Assembly (NCBI RefSeq): GCF_901709675.1 | Contig: NC_051108.1 | Span: 3,038,001 to 3,102,000 of the forward strand | Length of the DNA stretch: 64,000 bases | DNA from: Syngnathus acus | Lineage: Eukaryota; Chordata; Actinopteri; Syngnathiformes; Syngnathidae | Direction: 5' to 3' | In this document: in pieces, positions 12,496-25,868 of the stretch | Layout of the letters: each line of letters starts with the position of its first letter | Position numbering within the stretch: the stretch's first letter is position 1 | Program-made: the position numbers and the translations under genes | The notes under the pieces: model-generated | What the model saw: only the letters and a program-made list of their open reading frames with translations | The model's database searches: none | Told to the model about the DNA's origin: nothing

Positions 12496-15400
12496 AAGCA
12501 GACAAATGCTTTCCAATGTTTTTCGCGGATTTGCTTTTGAGTATCTCGACTTAAGTGACAAATCTAGCGCAAGACGCTCCCGAATTATGGCAAACATGAG
12601 ACGCATGCCAAACAAAAAGTTTCCCCATCCCCCAGCGGCCATCTTTGTGCTCATTCAGCTCCACACATCGATAGTTACACGTTGCCTCATCACACATTTC
12701 CCAGCTTGGCCTTAATACATTATTGATTATGTTAGCTGATAGTTGAAGGTTAATATTCACTGTACTATTCTCTCGTTACTGTATGAAGAAGGCTTATTAA
12801 TCGACTACTTTGGACAATAGTAACTTAATTGCACCACAGCATCAATTTGATCCAAACTAATATAGTTAATTGTCTGCTGCAATTCTGCCAAACCAATAAA
12901 GAAAAAGAAACAAGAACACGGGTGGCCCAAGGCTTCCTTTTGCTCCAGGGCAGCCTAAATGATTAAAAATGAACAAATGCGAGATAAAAGTGATACATTT
13001 GTTCGCACGAAATCAAACAGCACTGTACATGTGAGCATGTGTGTGGGTAGTAAGACGATAGAGGAAATTAATGTGTTCAAAAGCACTGGGAATTATACAA
13101 GACAACACTTTCCCCCCCAACCAGTTTCCATGGCAACAGCTTCTGAAGAGAGAGCGAGAGAATGGCTTTTCTGCATGTGTCGGTGTGGGAGTCACGAGGC
13201 GTTTCGAAAATTCCCTCAATCGACCAGTGAGGCACGGGATAGCCAAAGAGCAATCGGGAGAAAAACATCACAATATTGTTGCAAAAAAAAAAAAAATAGT
13301 AATAGTAGTCGGCAGACAACAAATGGAAGCCATTATTTCCTAGTCAGACTACTTTAAGTTTGGAGTAATTTGAGTATCATGTTCATCCCTAGTACATATT
13401 TTTGTATTTTGTTTTTTTATAGTGCACATTTTACAGCCACTTCTTTTTTCCGGCCTTCCAACAAGTGTAGTTCAGTTCAGTGCACCACAATACTGTTCAG
13501 AGCAGTCAACCTTGACCTGGCTTGTGCTTCCACCAAGGGCTGATAAAAATAGTGTGGCGCCAGAGGCCATGCAACATTTTTCTTATTGGATTTGTCTTTC
13601 TAATTCGCTAACCAGCCAGAGCAAAACAAAGAGCAGCTTAGCCATGTGTGTAACTTCTCACCTCCAGGCGTTTGATCACCTCTTTGAAATCCTCCGTGTT
13701 ATTACTGATGCTCCTCAGCGACACGCTTTCTCCCCGCTCGTAGAAAATGCGTTGAGATGCCGGGCTGCTCAGCGTCCAGCCGATCACGTCTTTGGTGGCG
13801 CAGTTGAAAACCACGGCTTTTGCGTCTTGATCCAACAGGATGAGGAAATCGTTAGAAATGGCAAGAAGGGCATCGATCTCCCCTCCGGTCCCGGGATCTT
13901 CGGCGTGGACCAGCCAGGTGATCGCCCCGAGACTGCGCAACTCGGCTCCCGTGTACGGCCGGCTTTTCTCCTTCTTTTTGTGGGCCAGTGAGATGAAGGG
14001 GAACTTTCCGGACGGGTCAATGGGCGTGCTGGTGGTGTGCCGCTCGGCCAGGTCACGCAGGTACTCCTGGCGGGTTCGTGTGGCCATGGCGCGGAACTTG
14101 TGAGACTTGTGGGCGGCGTTCTCGGCATTGATGACCTTGGCGAGTAGGAAGTCCCGAAACACAGAGGACTTGGGGAAAGTCACGCCCTCAGGGATAGGAG
14201 GTCCGAACGAAGGCATGTCTTTAGAACGGGTCACGGCCACACTAGATAGAGGACGACAAGTATTATCAATACAATGTCCATGCATATCAAATCATAATTG
14301 TCTTAACTCTAACCCATTTTTTTCAAAATGTAAAGAAAAAAATAAACTGCAGAATCTATTTGTCAAATATTTGGCTGCTCTTCAGGCCCTTTTATAACTT
14401 CTTGCCTGCACTCTCACTAAAGGGGCCTTTTAAATTGCCTTCCCAGGATGTTTTTTTTTTCCGTCTGGTATGTCAGGAACTCGGTCGAGCAGGCATTGGG
14501 AGGAAAGAGAGAAGAATGAACGGAGACGCCGCACTTCCAAAACTACAAGCCACGGTCAGAGAATATCTTGAGTTGGAGGAAAAATGCAGCAGGAAATAAC
14601 ACTGGGGTGCTAAAAAAACATACCGTATTTTCCGGACTATAAGGCGCACCTAAAAACATTTTCTCAAAAGCCGACAGTGCGCCTTATAGTCCGGTGCGCC
14701 TTATATATAGACCGAATTCCTAAATTTAAACTGGCCCGAAGCATTGTGTCATGAAATCAATCATAAGTGGACCGCTGAAGACTATGAATCATGAATCAAA
14801 AAGACTATGGCTCATTATTTTGTGATTATGAAGTAATTTGTTGCGTCTGAAGTTGAAATAAAAAAGATAAAATGGAGAATGATTTGATTTAGATTAAAAA
14901 TCTGACATGATGCATTAATGGTGCGCTTTATAGTCCGGTGCGCCTTATATAAGGACAGAATTTTAAAATGGGCCATTCATTGAAGGTGCGCCTTATAGTC
15001 CGGAAAATACAGTACCTAAATAGCCACGTGTGTGATTTAAACATAAAACTCAAAAGCTCCAGAGGGACATTCATTGCCCGTCTCAATCTCTTGTTTGGTA
15101 CCATAGGTAATAATTGCTAGGTGACTCGGGGAGGATGTCAAAGCAGTCATCCCCCCCCCACACACACACACACATCCCTGCTGACATTCGGCACCCATGT
15201 TGACATCATGGATCACTTTGTCTAATAAGCAACTCTAGCTAATAAGTCGCCCACGGGTTTCTAAATAAACCCCCGAGACACCCTGTTCTGCATTCAATTA
15301 CACAAACAATCGCTCGCTTGCACACACTCGTCTGTGGCGGGTTGGCAAGAACTCGAGAATAGTCGATAGCAGAAAGTCAATCGTAAACACGGAGCTGGAT

Positions 15401-18400
15401 ATCCGTACGAAGAATATCCTCGACATGACCTGGCTTTTATCAGGGGAGAGGCTTTTATTTGTATAAAATTCACATTCTTTTCCTGACAGTGTTTGCTTTA
15501 CACCACTCCCTCCCGCTCATACTTCTCAGGTCAGTTGTTAAGATGAGGGAATTTTAAAATGTAAAAAGAAACGAAAAATACAAAAACCTTCTCTGCATGC
15601 AGAAATATTTTCTTTAAAAATTCCATGGTAAATTTCAGCGTCATAAGTGCCATTTTATTTTTTTTGCGTGTGGCATTCATTGTTCAACTGAAACAAAAAC
15701 ATTCTTACTGTTACTTCAATTGTAACCACTCAGCGACAATGGCAATAAACCGCACACATAAATGAATCACATATTGAAGTGGCATGCATAAATACGACCA
15801 ATACCAATTTTGGCCTTTTGGATTCTTCCTCTACATCATTACAACCCTCACTCAATACACTGAACTGGAGTTCTAAAAGCACTTGTACTCAAACACCTGT
15901 GAGTCAGTCAACCCAAAACCCGTGACTCATCTCGGACAACGAAGGGGAGGGAAAGCGAGCTGCCGAATGCGAAGACGAGCGAGCCTGAGTATATGAACTG
16001 AACGGGTGACACTCGTCGAGAAGGACAAGAATGCATTCACTCAGCATTTGCTGACTTGCTCTTGTCTCTTCATTCATGTGTGTGTGTTGTTGCTAAGTAA
16101 CCAAGTAGCCCCATGGGGTGCAATTAAGAGCTAACACAATGTATGTACTCAGACCGCAATTAAAAGATGGTCAAAGGAGAAGTATGGGAATAAAAGAATA
16201 GTTTGCCCATTGTGGCAGTTTTGAGCAGGAAATGGAAGTCTTCAAAAATTCATTTAATTTCGCATGTGGATTGAGATCTCACCTGTAAGCCGTATTGTCC
16301 GAACAAGGGTTGTGTGCCCGGACCACCACAAAGACATGTTGGAAGTGTGAGCGAATGTTTTTGGGGGTGAAGGGGAGCGCTCCGGGTTCTTGGAATACAA
16401 TGGTGACGATGTCATTTCCAATGTGGCGCTTCCGTAGCAGCTGGAAACAAGAGTCGGAAGGAAAAATTAGAGACAAGATGATGAGTGAGAAATCACAGCA
16501 GAACTTACTTGCTGTTTATTGTTGGGCGTATAAGGAAGCATGGTGGACACGTGGAACATGATTTCATAATCCTTGTGAGTCGTGTACAAGGAGTGCGTGC
16601 CAGTCGAGTCAGCTGAAAGAAACACAATTGAGTGTGGAATTGCGCATCCTTCTCCACTAAACGGTAATACGACAAGCAAATTAGCGATTATGGAGGTAGT
16701 TCAATTAAAAAAAACACTTTTGGAAGTTTGTTAAATTGCATTTCCTTTGAAACGATTTATCATTATGATAATAATGATAGCGAACATGCTTTTAATGCTA
16801 ATAATCACCTCCGCCATGGATGGAAGTTCTGCTCAGGCATCAAAAAAAAAAGGAAAAAAAGCTCTTAATTTGTTTTATAGGTACATACTTTTAGCGTCCA
16901 ACTGGGCCCGGTACTTTGAAAAGCCTTTGAGTCGAACCCTCTCCCCGAGAAGATGAAGAAACTCCTCCAGCGCTGGTCCGGCTGATTCATTGTTGTACAT
17001 TTCTTCCTCGCTGCTCTGGCCTGACATGCAGTACATCACTCCCACTTTGCGCTGGAAACTCAGCTACCGGGAAGAACATCATAAACAGTGGTGATTACAA
17101 ATCAATTCAAATGAAAGGACTTATTCATATTCCGCTTTACCCCTTGCTCGTCCAGCTTCATGAGCTGCTCGGTGACCTTGGGCGTGTTGAGTGCCAGGCG
17201 CAGGCAGTGAACGTTCAGCTCGGGCACCAGGTACTCCAACACTTCTTTGAGGGGCAAGCCTCTTGCTAAGCCGTGTTTCGATGTAGAAGGCACTGCATCT
17301 TCGATGATGGAGCCTCGCAGGGTGTTTAACTGGACACGGCAAAACGTGAACAAGCAAGATTAGATAGCCCAATATTATAGCATAGCATACTAAATGCATA
17401 TTTATTATATTATATTATATACACATACCGTATTTTCCGGACTATAAGGCGCACCAGACTATAAGGCGCACCTTGAATGAATGGCCCATTTTAAGACTTT
17501 GTCCTTATACAAGGCGCACCGGACTATAAGGCGCACCATTAATGCATTACGTCAGATTTTTAATCCAAATCAAATCATTCTCCATTTGATCTTTTTTATT
17601 TCAACTTCAGATGCAACAGATTGCTTTCTAATCACAAAATACTGATCCATAGTCTTTTTGATGCATGATTCATAGTCTTCAGCGGGCCACTTATGATTGA
17701 TTTCATGACACAATGCTTCGGGCCAGTTTAAATTTAGGAATTTGGTCCATATATAAGGGGCACTGGACTATAAGGCGGCTTTTGAGAAAATTTTAGGTTT
17801 TTAGGTGCGCCTTATAGTCCGGAAAATACGGTATATTATTTACATATCTATGATACATATATATATATTATAATCATTCGCGAGTACACAAAATGGACAA
17901 ACTGCCACCATCCCCTTTCCTCAAGTTCTAAGGGGAGAAGCACTCTGCAGAGAGGACAATACTTTCCCCTCAATGGACACGGGATGTCTCTCTTTGGCAT
18001 CGTTGCATCTCACTCACTCCTACAACGACAATATCTATACCTAGTCGGCTCGCCGCACTGAAAATAGCAATTAGAGCGACAAGAGAAAGGCACGGCGAGA
18101 GAAGAAAATGGAAGAAAACATGCATGCACGGATCGTGCGTCATCCTTGGAGACTCGTAGGGCTATTAGTCAGAGCGTGCTTCAAAATGAATGAAAGGCTT
18201 TTTTTTTTTTTTTCATCTTTCTACACAAATACCTTTGGCGCTATTTTTGTCTTGTTGGGCTGTGAAATGGCACAGCTCAAAACCTTCGCAGATGAAGGCT
18301 GAAGAAGATGGTGGGTGGGTGTTTACCCGAGGGAACGGCAACTCTGGCACCGAGCATGCGTCTATAGGAGAGCACTATCTCGATGCTCATACATATTGAG

Positions 18401-20334
18401 AACAAAGTAAAAGAAGTGTAAACGCCTCATCTCCAATTACCTCGCTCGTTCGAAAAATGACCCGGTAGTTGTACTGCTGTCCATGCTCCTTATGTTCCTC
18501 CAGCTTCTCCCTCCTGAGACTCACAGCCACCGGGCCTAAGTTCTCGTCCACCCCTAAGTAGTTCCAGTGTTCTGGGGAAGAAGAAAGTAAGAGGAAAAGG
18601 GGGAGGGGGGAAAAATCCATATTTTACATTTTGTTAATATGGCCTATGACATTTTGCTTACCTCGGAGGTAGAAGTACTTTCGATAGTAATAGGCTCCGA
18701 GGTCGACGTGTTCCACGATATATCTTTTGGAGCGGTCAGCATGTTGACTCACGCCGTCTTTCATGGCTTCCAGGACGGCGACACCGGCGTTTGTAAAATG
18801 GCTTGTGAGGGCAGCTTCCAACGGACCTTCTTCTGGACTGCCGGCAGAATTGCTTGAGCTTCCACCGCTGCCGATGCTGCCTTGCTATAAAGACCAAGAA
18901 AGATGGAGGTCCGACTCGATTGTCGTACGGTATCTCTCGCGCTTGCGCTAAACTTACTTGTTTCGCAGGAGTGATGTTCCTCTCTCCCTCTCCACCAATC
19001 TCGTTCCGAAAACACGGGCAGCTGAGCACAAGGTCGTTGCTCTTGTCGTCACCCGGGTCCAAGGCCGGATTGATCCCGTGTCCTCCTACCCCATCCTTGC
19101 TCAATTCTTCTTGTGAGCCGCAGGGTGAAGCGTAGACGACGCTCTGACTGGAAGAGAGCGATGATGTCGCCGAAGCAGAAGCGGCGGCGGCGGCCGAGGC
19201 CCCCGTCGTGGTGTTCTTGCGTTTGGCTCCCGACTGCCGGCTTTGGATGGCCTCATTGAGGTCAAAGAGTAACGAGTTGACGTCAAAATGGGCAAAGCCT
19301 TTTTGACACAACCAAGGTTTGGGAGGGGGTAAACTCTCATCCCCTTTAACTCCATCCTCAGCGTCCGAGCCAGCTCTTGAAGTGTCACCCTCGACCTTCA
19401 CACTGCGCAATTTGCGGAATATCGACTCGCCGCCCGTCTCCGACTTGGACCTCCTTTTCAAGTGCTTCTCTCGTTCTTTGAGACGACTGGCGGGACTACC
19501 TCTGGCTGGTCCCAAGGAGCCATCGGGCAAATCCAGGGCGCTCTGTTTCACAGGTGCGACGGTGAGCAGCTCGGTTAACCTTTCCGGTGCGGGACTCCGT
19601 TGATCGGGGGCCTCGGATGACTGATATCCTTTGAGCATGTCAAAAAAACTCTCCCCTGAGACGCCGTGTTTATCTATGGATGAGGTGCTGCCGTACTCTC
19701 GGTGCATGGGAGTCCACCCGGAGAATGACCAGCCCTCGTTACCGTCCACGTCCAGTTCGCTTATCGTTATATCGCTGTTACTCCGCTGACGGATTCGCCT
19801 CATCCCCTTACGGGGCGAGCCGAGATAACCGTCGGGTGACAAAAAGCGGTTATCCTTCCCCTTCATCTGCATCTTGTTCTTCAGCGTGTTCTGGATGTTG
19901 CGGAGCATGGACGAGTCTTGAGGGCTGATGAGATGTCCCAGCTTGGCTGATAAATGACTGTGGGCCGCGACGGCTGAGACGCCGCCCCCTCCTCCACCGC
20001 CGCTTCCCACAAGTCGTTCTCGATCTCCACTTCCTGATCCAGAGGAGCTGGTGGTGGTGGAGCTGGGTGAGTCCGTTTCCACTGTGATATGCCAAACACC
20101 TCCTCCTCCTCCATCTTTTCTCGGGGGCCAGTCAGCCACTCGAGCCCGAACCCCCATCTTCGGGACTCCGGGGTTGGTGCCAGTGGTGGAGGAGGAAGAA
20201 ATGTGCGCACTCTCACTGCGGGGCGGTGGCGCCCCTCCATTGGGCAGACGCAGTCGGCGAGTGTAAAACTCATCAGTAGCTGGCACTGAGCCCCCGACGG
20301 AACGCTCTGTCTGGGAACGCTTCAGGCTGGTCAT
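6172..20334 (-). CDS. sipa1l1: Signal-induced proliferation-associated 1-like protein 1 (SPAR family RapGAP), complete, 22 coding exons, 1809 aa
   Basis: Join on the minus strand: 20334-18958, 18884-18662, 18571-18441, 17329-17141, 17063-16889, 16612-16509, 16440-16283, 14241-13662, 12143-12045, 11976-11801, 11726-11439, 11369-11220, 10747-10620, 9231-9134, 8482-8001, 7943-7770, 7530-7362, 7283-7058, 6999-6832, 6756-6645, 6494-6416, 6315-6172. All junctions are GT-AG, every phase agrees, and the sum is 5430 bp. The product is 1809 aa (about 1804 in human SIPA1L1). It starts [12 protein letters not shown] and ends [10 protein letters not shown], both SIPA1L1-like; SIPA1L3 ends differently. The RapGAP domain lies near residues 600-830, with the Asn-thumb motif [13 protein letters not shown]. 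The PDZ domain (about 975-1055) contains GLGQLGFHV and [20 protein letters not shown]-terminal coiled coil ends the protein. The family inactivates Rap GTPases at the postsynaptic density and shapes dendritic spines. Two introns (7944-8000 and 11370-11438) are 3n long and stop-free. Confidence 0.96.
8834..9105. repeat. Compound microsatellite cluster in a sipa1l1 intron
   Basis: An ATG trinucleotide run (8834-8853) is followed by AATA-rich repeats, an uninterrupted AT dinucleotide tract of about 58 bp (8984-9041) and TAAA/TGAA tetranucleotide runs. All lie in the intron between the coding exons at 8001-8482 and 9134-9231. Confidence 0.9.
10816..11113. mobile_element. MITE of the TACCGTATTTTCC...GGAAAATACGGTA family, copy 1
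   Basis: Both ends carry the family's terminal inverted repeat (left TGCCGTATTTTCTGC, right GCGGAAAATACGGTA). The arms contain direct repeats of a unit ATAAGGCGCACC...AATGAATGGCCCATTTTAAA. It has no coding capacity. It lies in a sipa1l1 intron. An internal segment with GGCCCGTGGGCCGGACTTTG recurs in copy 7 (62380-62691). Confidence 0.85.
12465..12493 (+). repeat. Poly-A run of 29 bases
   Basis: An uninterrupted A run in the sipa1l1 intron between 12143 and 13662. No retroposed gene body with a target-site duplication was recognised next to it. Confidence 0.85.
14621..15014. mobile_element. MITE of the TACCGTATTTTCC family, copy 2
   Basis: It begins TACCGTATTTTCCGGACTAT and ends CCGGAAAATACAGTA. 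The central non-repeat part (CTGGCCCGAAGCATTGTGTC and onward) is shared with copies 3 and 6 but in opposite orientation. This defines a long subfamily of about 390-410 bp. It lies in the intron between 14241 and 16283 of sipa1l1. Confidence 0.9.
17426..17833. mobile_element. MITE of the TACCGTATTTTCC family, copy 3
   Basis: Both terminal inverted repeats are complete (TACCGTATTTTCCGGACTAT at the left, CCGGAAAATACGGTA at the right). The centre contains the long-subfamily core seen in copies 2 and 6. It lies in the sipa1l1 intron between 17329 and 18441. Confidence 0.92.
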
Positions 20335-20525
20335 GATGACGTTAGGGTTCAGGGGTAGAGTGGGGGTCTTGCTGAATTTAGTTTGGGTTTAACATAATGT
20401 CCACGGACAGAAGTGATGACGCTTGAAAACACATTTGGTCCTGGAAAGAGAAAGAAAAACTTTAGTTTCATTGGTCGTCTTTTGAAAGTATTCAAAATAG
20501 GCAAGCAAGAAAATGTTGCTGATTT

Positions 20526-20659
20526 TTAAAATGGGCCATTCATTGAAGGTGCGCCTTATAATCCGGTGCGCCTTATATATGGACAAATATTTAAAATGGG
20601 CCATTCATTGAAGGTGCGCCTTATAATCCGGTGCGCTTTATAGTGCGGAAAATACGGTA
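20526..20659. mobile_element. Truncated MITE of the TACCGTATTTTCC family, copy 4
   Basis: Only one arm is present: two AAAATGGGCCATTCATTGAA plus GGTGCGCCTTATA units and the terminal CGGAAAATACGGTAA. The opposite terminal repeat is missing. Confidence 0.8.
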
Positions 20660-22052
20660 ATTGAACAATATCAGTATCAAACTATCAGGTATTTCCCTGT
20701 TGGTGGTTGTTCAGCAATGTTTGCTTTTCCAGACAAAGGTTTGGCATCAAACAGTGTTTGAAGCCGGTAGTTACAACCTCAAAGGCGAGTACTTCCCTTT
20801 TTTTTTTTTTGTCTGTGAATGTATGGCGCCTACGTGAGAGATGAGTCGTGGAACCATTTGATATGCTAAATAACCCTTTCGGAGATAATGTGAGTTCCAG
20901 AGACTTCAAATATATTTAAATGATCTCGTGCGAGGATCAGTCGACATGTGAAATGTTACGTAATTATTTGTAGGAGGACATTTGGATTTTAAAGTGGAAT
21001 GATTCCATTCAGTTTGATTCCGTGGGATCACGTCTTGTTATTACAGTGACATCATCCCTTACACGATTGTTTCTATTATTTTTTTGGGCTGCCATTCAAG
21101 GTTGTGCCAGTAGTATGGGCATCACTATTCCAATGATTCACAAACACCTGATGATCATAAAACAGCACGACAGATTGCTTGACAGGAAACCATGACAGGA
21201 AATATGAAAGGCAATTGAAAGGCTTCAAGCAAAATGATGGTTTAATACACACACAACAGGTGTGCAGTCAAATGCAAATCCCAGAGAGTAAACAAGGATA
21301 AGCGCCACTTTTGGATTACAAAAGAGCAAAGAAAGAATGATTCAACGGTGAATAAGAATGCATCACACAGTGTCGTGTGTTTCCTTCATTCGACGCAACC
21401 TTTGTCAGTTGGACACCTGTTTCAAAGATATTACGCACGTAATCGGTGAGTCAATTTGAGTCTAGACGTGTATTGTCTTCAAATGTAAGAGACTGTATCT
21501 GTAATTTATCAAAGTCCACATTATAACGAGGCAACAAGAAAAGCATTTTAAAAAAAAAAAAAACCAAGTATAGTTTTCTTCCCTCTAGCAAATTCACTCA
21601 CCCAACTGAAATGTCTCAGATAAAAAGAAGTCAATGCAGATATGCCGACGACCTGATGTCGAATGAAAACAATAAGTCGTGTTCTTAAAGCTCCAGCCAC
21701 TTAAAAGCCGCACGGTGTTTCATCTCAACTTGTCTGAATGCAGGGGTGAGGAAATGGAGGAAGATAAGAAAAAGGCGGAAAATAAATCAAACATTATTCT
21801 CTTTGAAAGCTGCAAAGTAGCAGACGAGCCAAGTGACGGGCGTTTGGGCTCAGAGCTTTTCAAAGTGAAAGAGTAATTGTGTGGAAAGATAAATTGCATT
21901 TATTTATTTATTTATCAAACTACTTCCTGCTGGGCTTAAATGTGGGACGTGGGATCTGCTCTATATGGCTGAGTGAAATCTAAAGAAGGGCCGCATTTTG
22001 TTGTCTTTTCTCACATGGGTGAAAATGTCATTTTGAAATTTCCCAATTGTGA

Positions 22053-22065
22053 CCAGCAGGTGGTA
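22053..22065 (+). promoter_or_regulatory. CTCF-like motif
   Basis: CCAGCAGGTGGTA fits the CTCF core CCASYAGRKGGCR except for one C-to-T change. Sequence match only. Confidence 0.25.
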
Positions 22066-22587
22066 AGAGTCTGTGCCAATAAAAACGAGGTGACGATGAT
22101 GCTAAAGAAGGAAGGGGTGCGTTTAGAGAGGACGTCAACGCAAAGGTAAGTGCCACTTAGTATTTGAAGGCCACAGGACAGGGAAGAAAAAAATAAATAA
22201 AAATCACAAATGATGATGGCGTCATCGCAAGCATGATGCAAGTATGAAGAGCTAATAATAGTACAGTACAATACATTACAGTTTTGATACAAGAAATCAC
22301 ATTTTGATATCTTATTTAGATTGCATTTCTTATGTCACCATCAGAAATGTGTCAAAAAAGGGTGCCACTAAATTGAAATAACCTAAGAAGTAACACGCTT
22401 ATGATTTACAAAGAGAAAAACAAAGCCAATCAATTGACAAAGGCAAAAAAGCAAACAAGTCAGCTGTGCTCTAACAGCGATGATTAAAGCCACTTCTCTG
22501 CGAGAGCCTCCTCCACAAGAGCCCTCTAATCTGTGCCAATCAGGTGACGTCGAGCAGACGGTTTTTTTGTCGCACCGGGATTCAGTA

Positions 22588-22600
22588 CCCCCCCCCCCCC
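22588..22600. repeat. Run of 13 C
   Basis: Uninterrupted C homopolymer in the presumed first intron of sipa1l1. Confidence 0.85.
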
Positions 22601-23753
22601 ACATCCTCCTCCTCATTTCAACAGCCAATGCAGACCCCTTATTGCTAACGGCTAAATCAGGCATAGCAAAGAAGGATGACAGAAATAGCAGTGTTGAGTG
22701 GTGAATAATAGCGACAAGGAGCTTTGGTTTAATTAACATTGAGATTGGGCGATGCTGCAGAGAACATGAGATAAGGGACATTTATGAATGATCTACATTA
22801 GGCAGTGGGTCCCAAAGAAAACCAAGACCAACAATAGCCAAACTTCTAAGTCTAGTTGGGACACTTGGAAATGAAAAGAATAGCATTTCAATTGAGTTGG
22901 TGACCACATGAGAAGACAGGTGCTGATTTCCAAACTGGCACATTCTGCGTGGGAATGTGAGTTGGAAGTGTGGAGAGAAGAGGAGTGTGTAGGACACAAG
23001 CAAGATGTGGAAGAAATAAGGTGGACTATAAGGAACCAAATGTGAGTCCTACAAAATGGCTAACAAAAAAAGCTCGGGCTTGATTTGAAGAGGCTGCTGC
23101 GGTGATGTCGTCAAATATGTAAATGGGGTTCCTTCCTTCCTGCTCTGCAGCCGAGGGAGCCGTCTCACATTCCGACAGGAAGCACATCTCAGCCGCTTCC
23201 TGCTTGTGCTTCAGGAAGTGAAAGGTTGCACGCAGAATGCATGCATGAGGCCTGTTAAGTTACGCTGAGCAGACACATTTTAAGCCTCCGCCATGAGCAT
23301 AAATGCAAAGTACATGTCGAATTATTTTGTCCTGCAACTAGAAGGAACCAATTTTTTTAAATTATTTTTATTTATTTTATTTTTTATTATATTCATTTTT
23401 ATCATATTTACTTTTATTTTTTTTTATTATTTAAAATCATTTGTCTGAAAATAAGAATCTAATAAATAGCATTCAGAAGACATTATGAAACTAATTGAAA
23501 TAATAGAAGGAACGGTTTGCAAAGTTTGCAAAAAATCATTAGCTGCCAGGTAGCCGAGCATTTGTGGCCAATTATCACGGGTAAAAAAGGATGAGCCAGA
23601 TAAGATGGTGCCATCGAAATCCTGAGTAGGAGGTGCTATGATTGCGGCGGGACTGGAGAGGCACACGCTCATTTGCGCCTACAGCCAAGAGCGTTCGATT
23701 GATAACGAATGGGCTGCAACGAGGTGGCGGAGCGAGAGAGAGGGAGACATAAT

Positions 23754-23772
23754 GGGGGGGGGGGGGGGGGGG
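23754..23772. repeat. Run of 19 G
   Basis: Uninterrupted G homopolymer following a purine-rich AGAGAGAGGG stretch. Confidence 0.9.
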
Positions 23773-25423
23773 AGCGAGATAGATTCCTCACTCAATATGA
23801 GAGTCCGTGGGAGGAGATGAGTGAGACAGCACGTGGGAACGGGCGACATAGATGCTGCGAGGGGCCGAGTCGTTGGTCCATCAAGTCGACCCTTTCAAGC
23901 GGCTATCTCTCCAAAGCACAGACGGACGGGCAGAAGTAATAATGATAAAAGCCCTGCGAGAACATCTCAGCCTGCACTATAAGTGACTTACTTTCCAAGG
24001 GCATGCCTGGCTTACTCAGGGGGCCATAACATTTGACAGGGAGGCGGGGCACATTCCGCGCCACCGCATTACCTTTATCTAATTTGCCGGAGTTTTTTTT
24101 TTACGTCGTTCTCCTCGCTCTCCATCATCTATGTCTCTCACGCTTCCCTTACATACTGTCTGTTTCCATGTTGTCGACGAGAGCGTGGGAGGAGAGCGCC
24201 ATTGCTGGGCTGGAGGAGGAGGAGGAGGAGGTGAGAGATAAGAGAATAGAAAGCAGAGAGGAGAATAAATACTTTCAGGGTGAAGAACCTCTTTCGTTAG
24301 GAAAAACAAAACATGCTATTTTCCCATCTCGTGGACAAGGACCGCCCCCTTTTTACCACACCAATAACAATTGATCTGAAAGCACACAAAAGGGATGTGG
24401 AAATTCTTTCAACAAGGAGAAAGTCACGAAAAGAAAATCGGACATTTCTTACTCACCATGACTCCACTTGTTGCTTTTCCAGAAGAAACTATCCCTTGGC
24501 TGTTTTTGCATGCTGGCGTTAAGCCTAATGAGGCTTGCTAATGGGACATTTATGCCAGTCATGGGGAAACCTCCAACTCTATGCAAACTTGGAAAACAGA
24601 CACACAGCTGCTCTGTAAATGCACACACTCGCGTGCACGCGCGTGCTGAATCAACAAAATTTTTCTGGAAATTTTTCGTATTACGGCTCACACCAAACAC
24701 AAGTTATTTCCAGCGCCTTAACCTCGGTTGACTTTTTTTTTTTTGAAGGCTTTGATTAAAAACTATGTGGTCCTTGGCTTGGATTCCCGTAGACATCTTG
24801 ACAATACAAATCATGCCTGGGCAGAGTCAAGCTGGAGCTCAAGTTGCAGGTCATAAAACAGATAGTGTCCAGATGTTTGGCAGGACACAAAATGCAGGGG
24901 AACATTTTTCGCTCTCTCCTTGTCAGCTACTGAAAAACACCGGCCATCCAACGTTTGTATCTCGAGGTCATATCAAATCTCCATTGTCCTAGTTGAAGAG
25001 CTCTTCACCGCCATTTTTTTTTTTTTTTTTTAAACATTCTTCTGTCAAAAGGACACAAGCCTTAATTTTGAGTGCGACTACTTCTTTGCAGCGTTAAGAA
25101 GTCCTGAACATGTTATCTCACTTGAGTTTAAATGTGAGTAGGAATGTGTGACGCCTTGTGGGAACAGTGTGGCAAAAGCTTGATAATGACGCTGCTAAAT
25201 TAGCGCTACAACATCTCAAAGCGGACAAAACTCCTTCGGCACTAAATGTCCCACATACAGTATACGCTGCCAACATATTCCCGATTTACACTAAGCAAGA
25301 AGTGCATAGTCACGGTATACACACTTTAGAGCTGACACTATTGAATATTTTTAGAAACGATTATAGTATCGGTTAATCGAATGATTGTTTTGTGATCAAA
25401 TAATTTATAAAAATAAAATAAAA

Positions 25424-25576
25424 TTGAAGAAAATAGAGGAAAAGAAAAAGAAAAGACAAAGAAACAGAAAAAGACAAAGACAAAAAGAAAAGAAAAAAAA
25501 GAAAAAGAAAAAAGAAAGAAAAGAAAAAAGAAGAAAAAAGAAAGAAAAGAAAAAAAGACAAAGAAATAAAATTTTA
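25424..25576 (+). repeat. A/G-rich (AAAGA)n tract
   Basis: About 150 bp made almost entirely of A and G on the plus strand, with irregular AAAGAAA units and a few C or T interruptions. It opens artefactual Lys-rich and, on the other strand, Phe-rich frames. Confidence 0.85.
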
Positions 25577-25851
25577 AAAAATAATTCAAAAACAACTGAC
25601 AAGTGTAGGTTTAATGGCTGTGAGAAACCATGAGCAAGGTTTCCTTCATAATCGCTGCTGCAAGGGTGTTGGGGGGGGTCCAAGGTGGCAGACAGCTCTG
25701 AGACTGACAGATGTGAGGCTCTGCATGTCTCAAAGGGGAACCGAGAAAGGCCTTTCAGTAAAAGGTCCGCTGCTAAGCTTTCTGAGCAGTGGCCTTAGAC
25801 CTGCAGCTCAATGAATGAAAGGGTCATGCCATCGCTTGACGAAGGGAATGC

Positions 25852-25868
25852 GGGGGGGGGGGGGGGGG
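25852..25868. repeat. Run of 17 G
   Basis: Uninterrupted G homopolymer in the presumed first intron of sipa1l1. Confidence 0.9.

Noticed and set aside
6172-20334. Assignment as sipa1l2 or sipa1l3 instead of sipa1l1
   Set aside because: The start [11 protein letters not shown], the end EWVFNTIDM, the total length of 1809 aa and the 14q neighbours all fit SIPA1L1; SIPA1L3 has a different N-terminus and C-terminus.
25385-25683. Lys-rich and Phe-rich frames
   Set aside because: Products of the A/G-rich simple repeat on the two strands.
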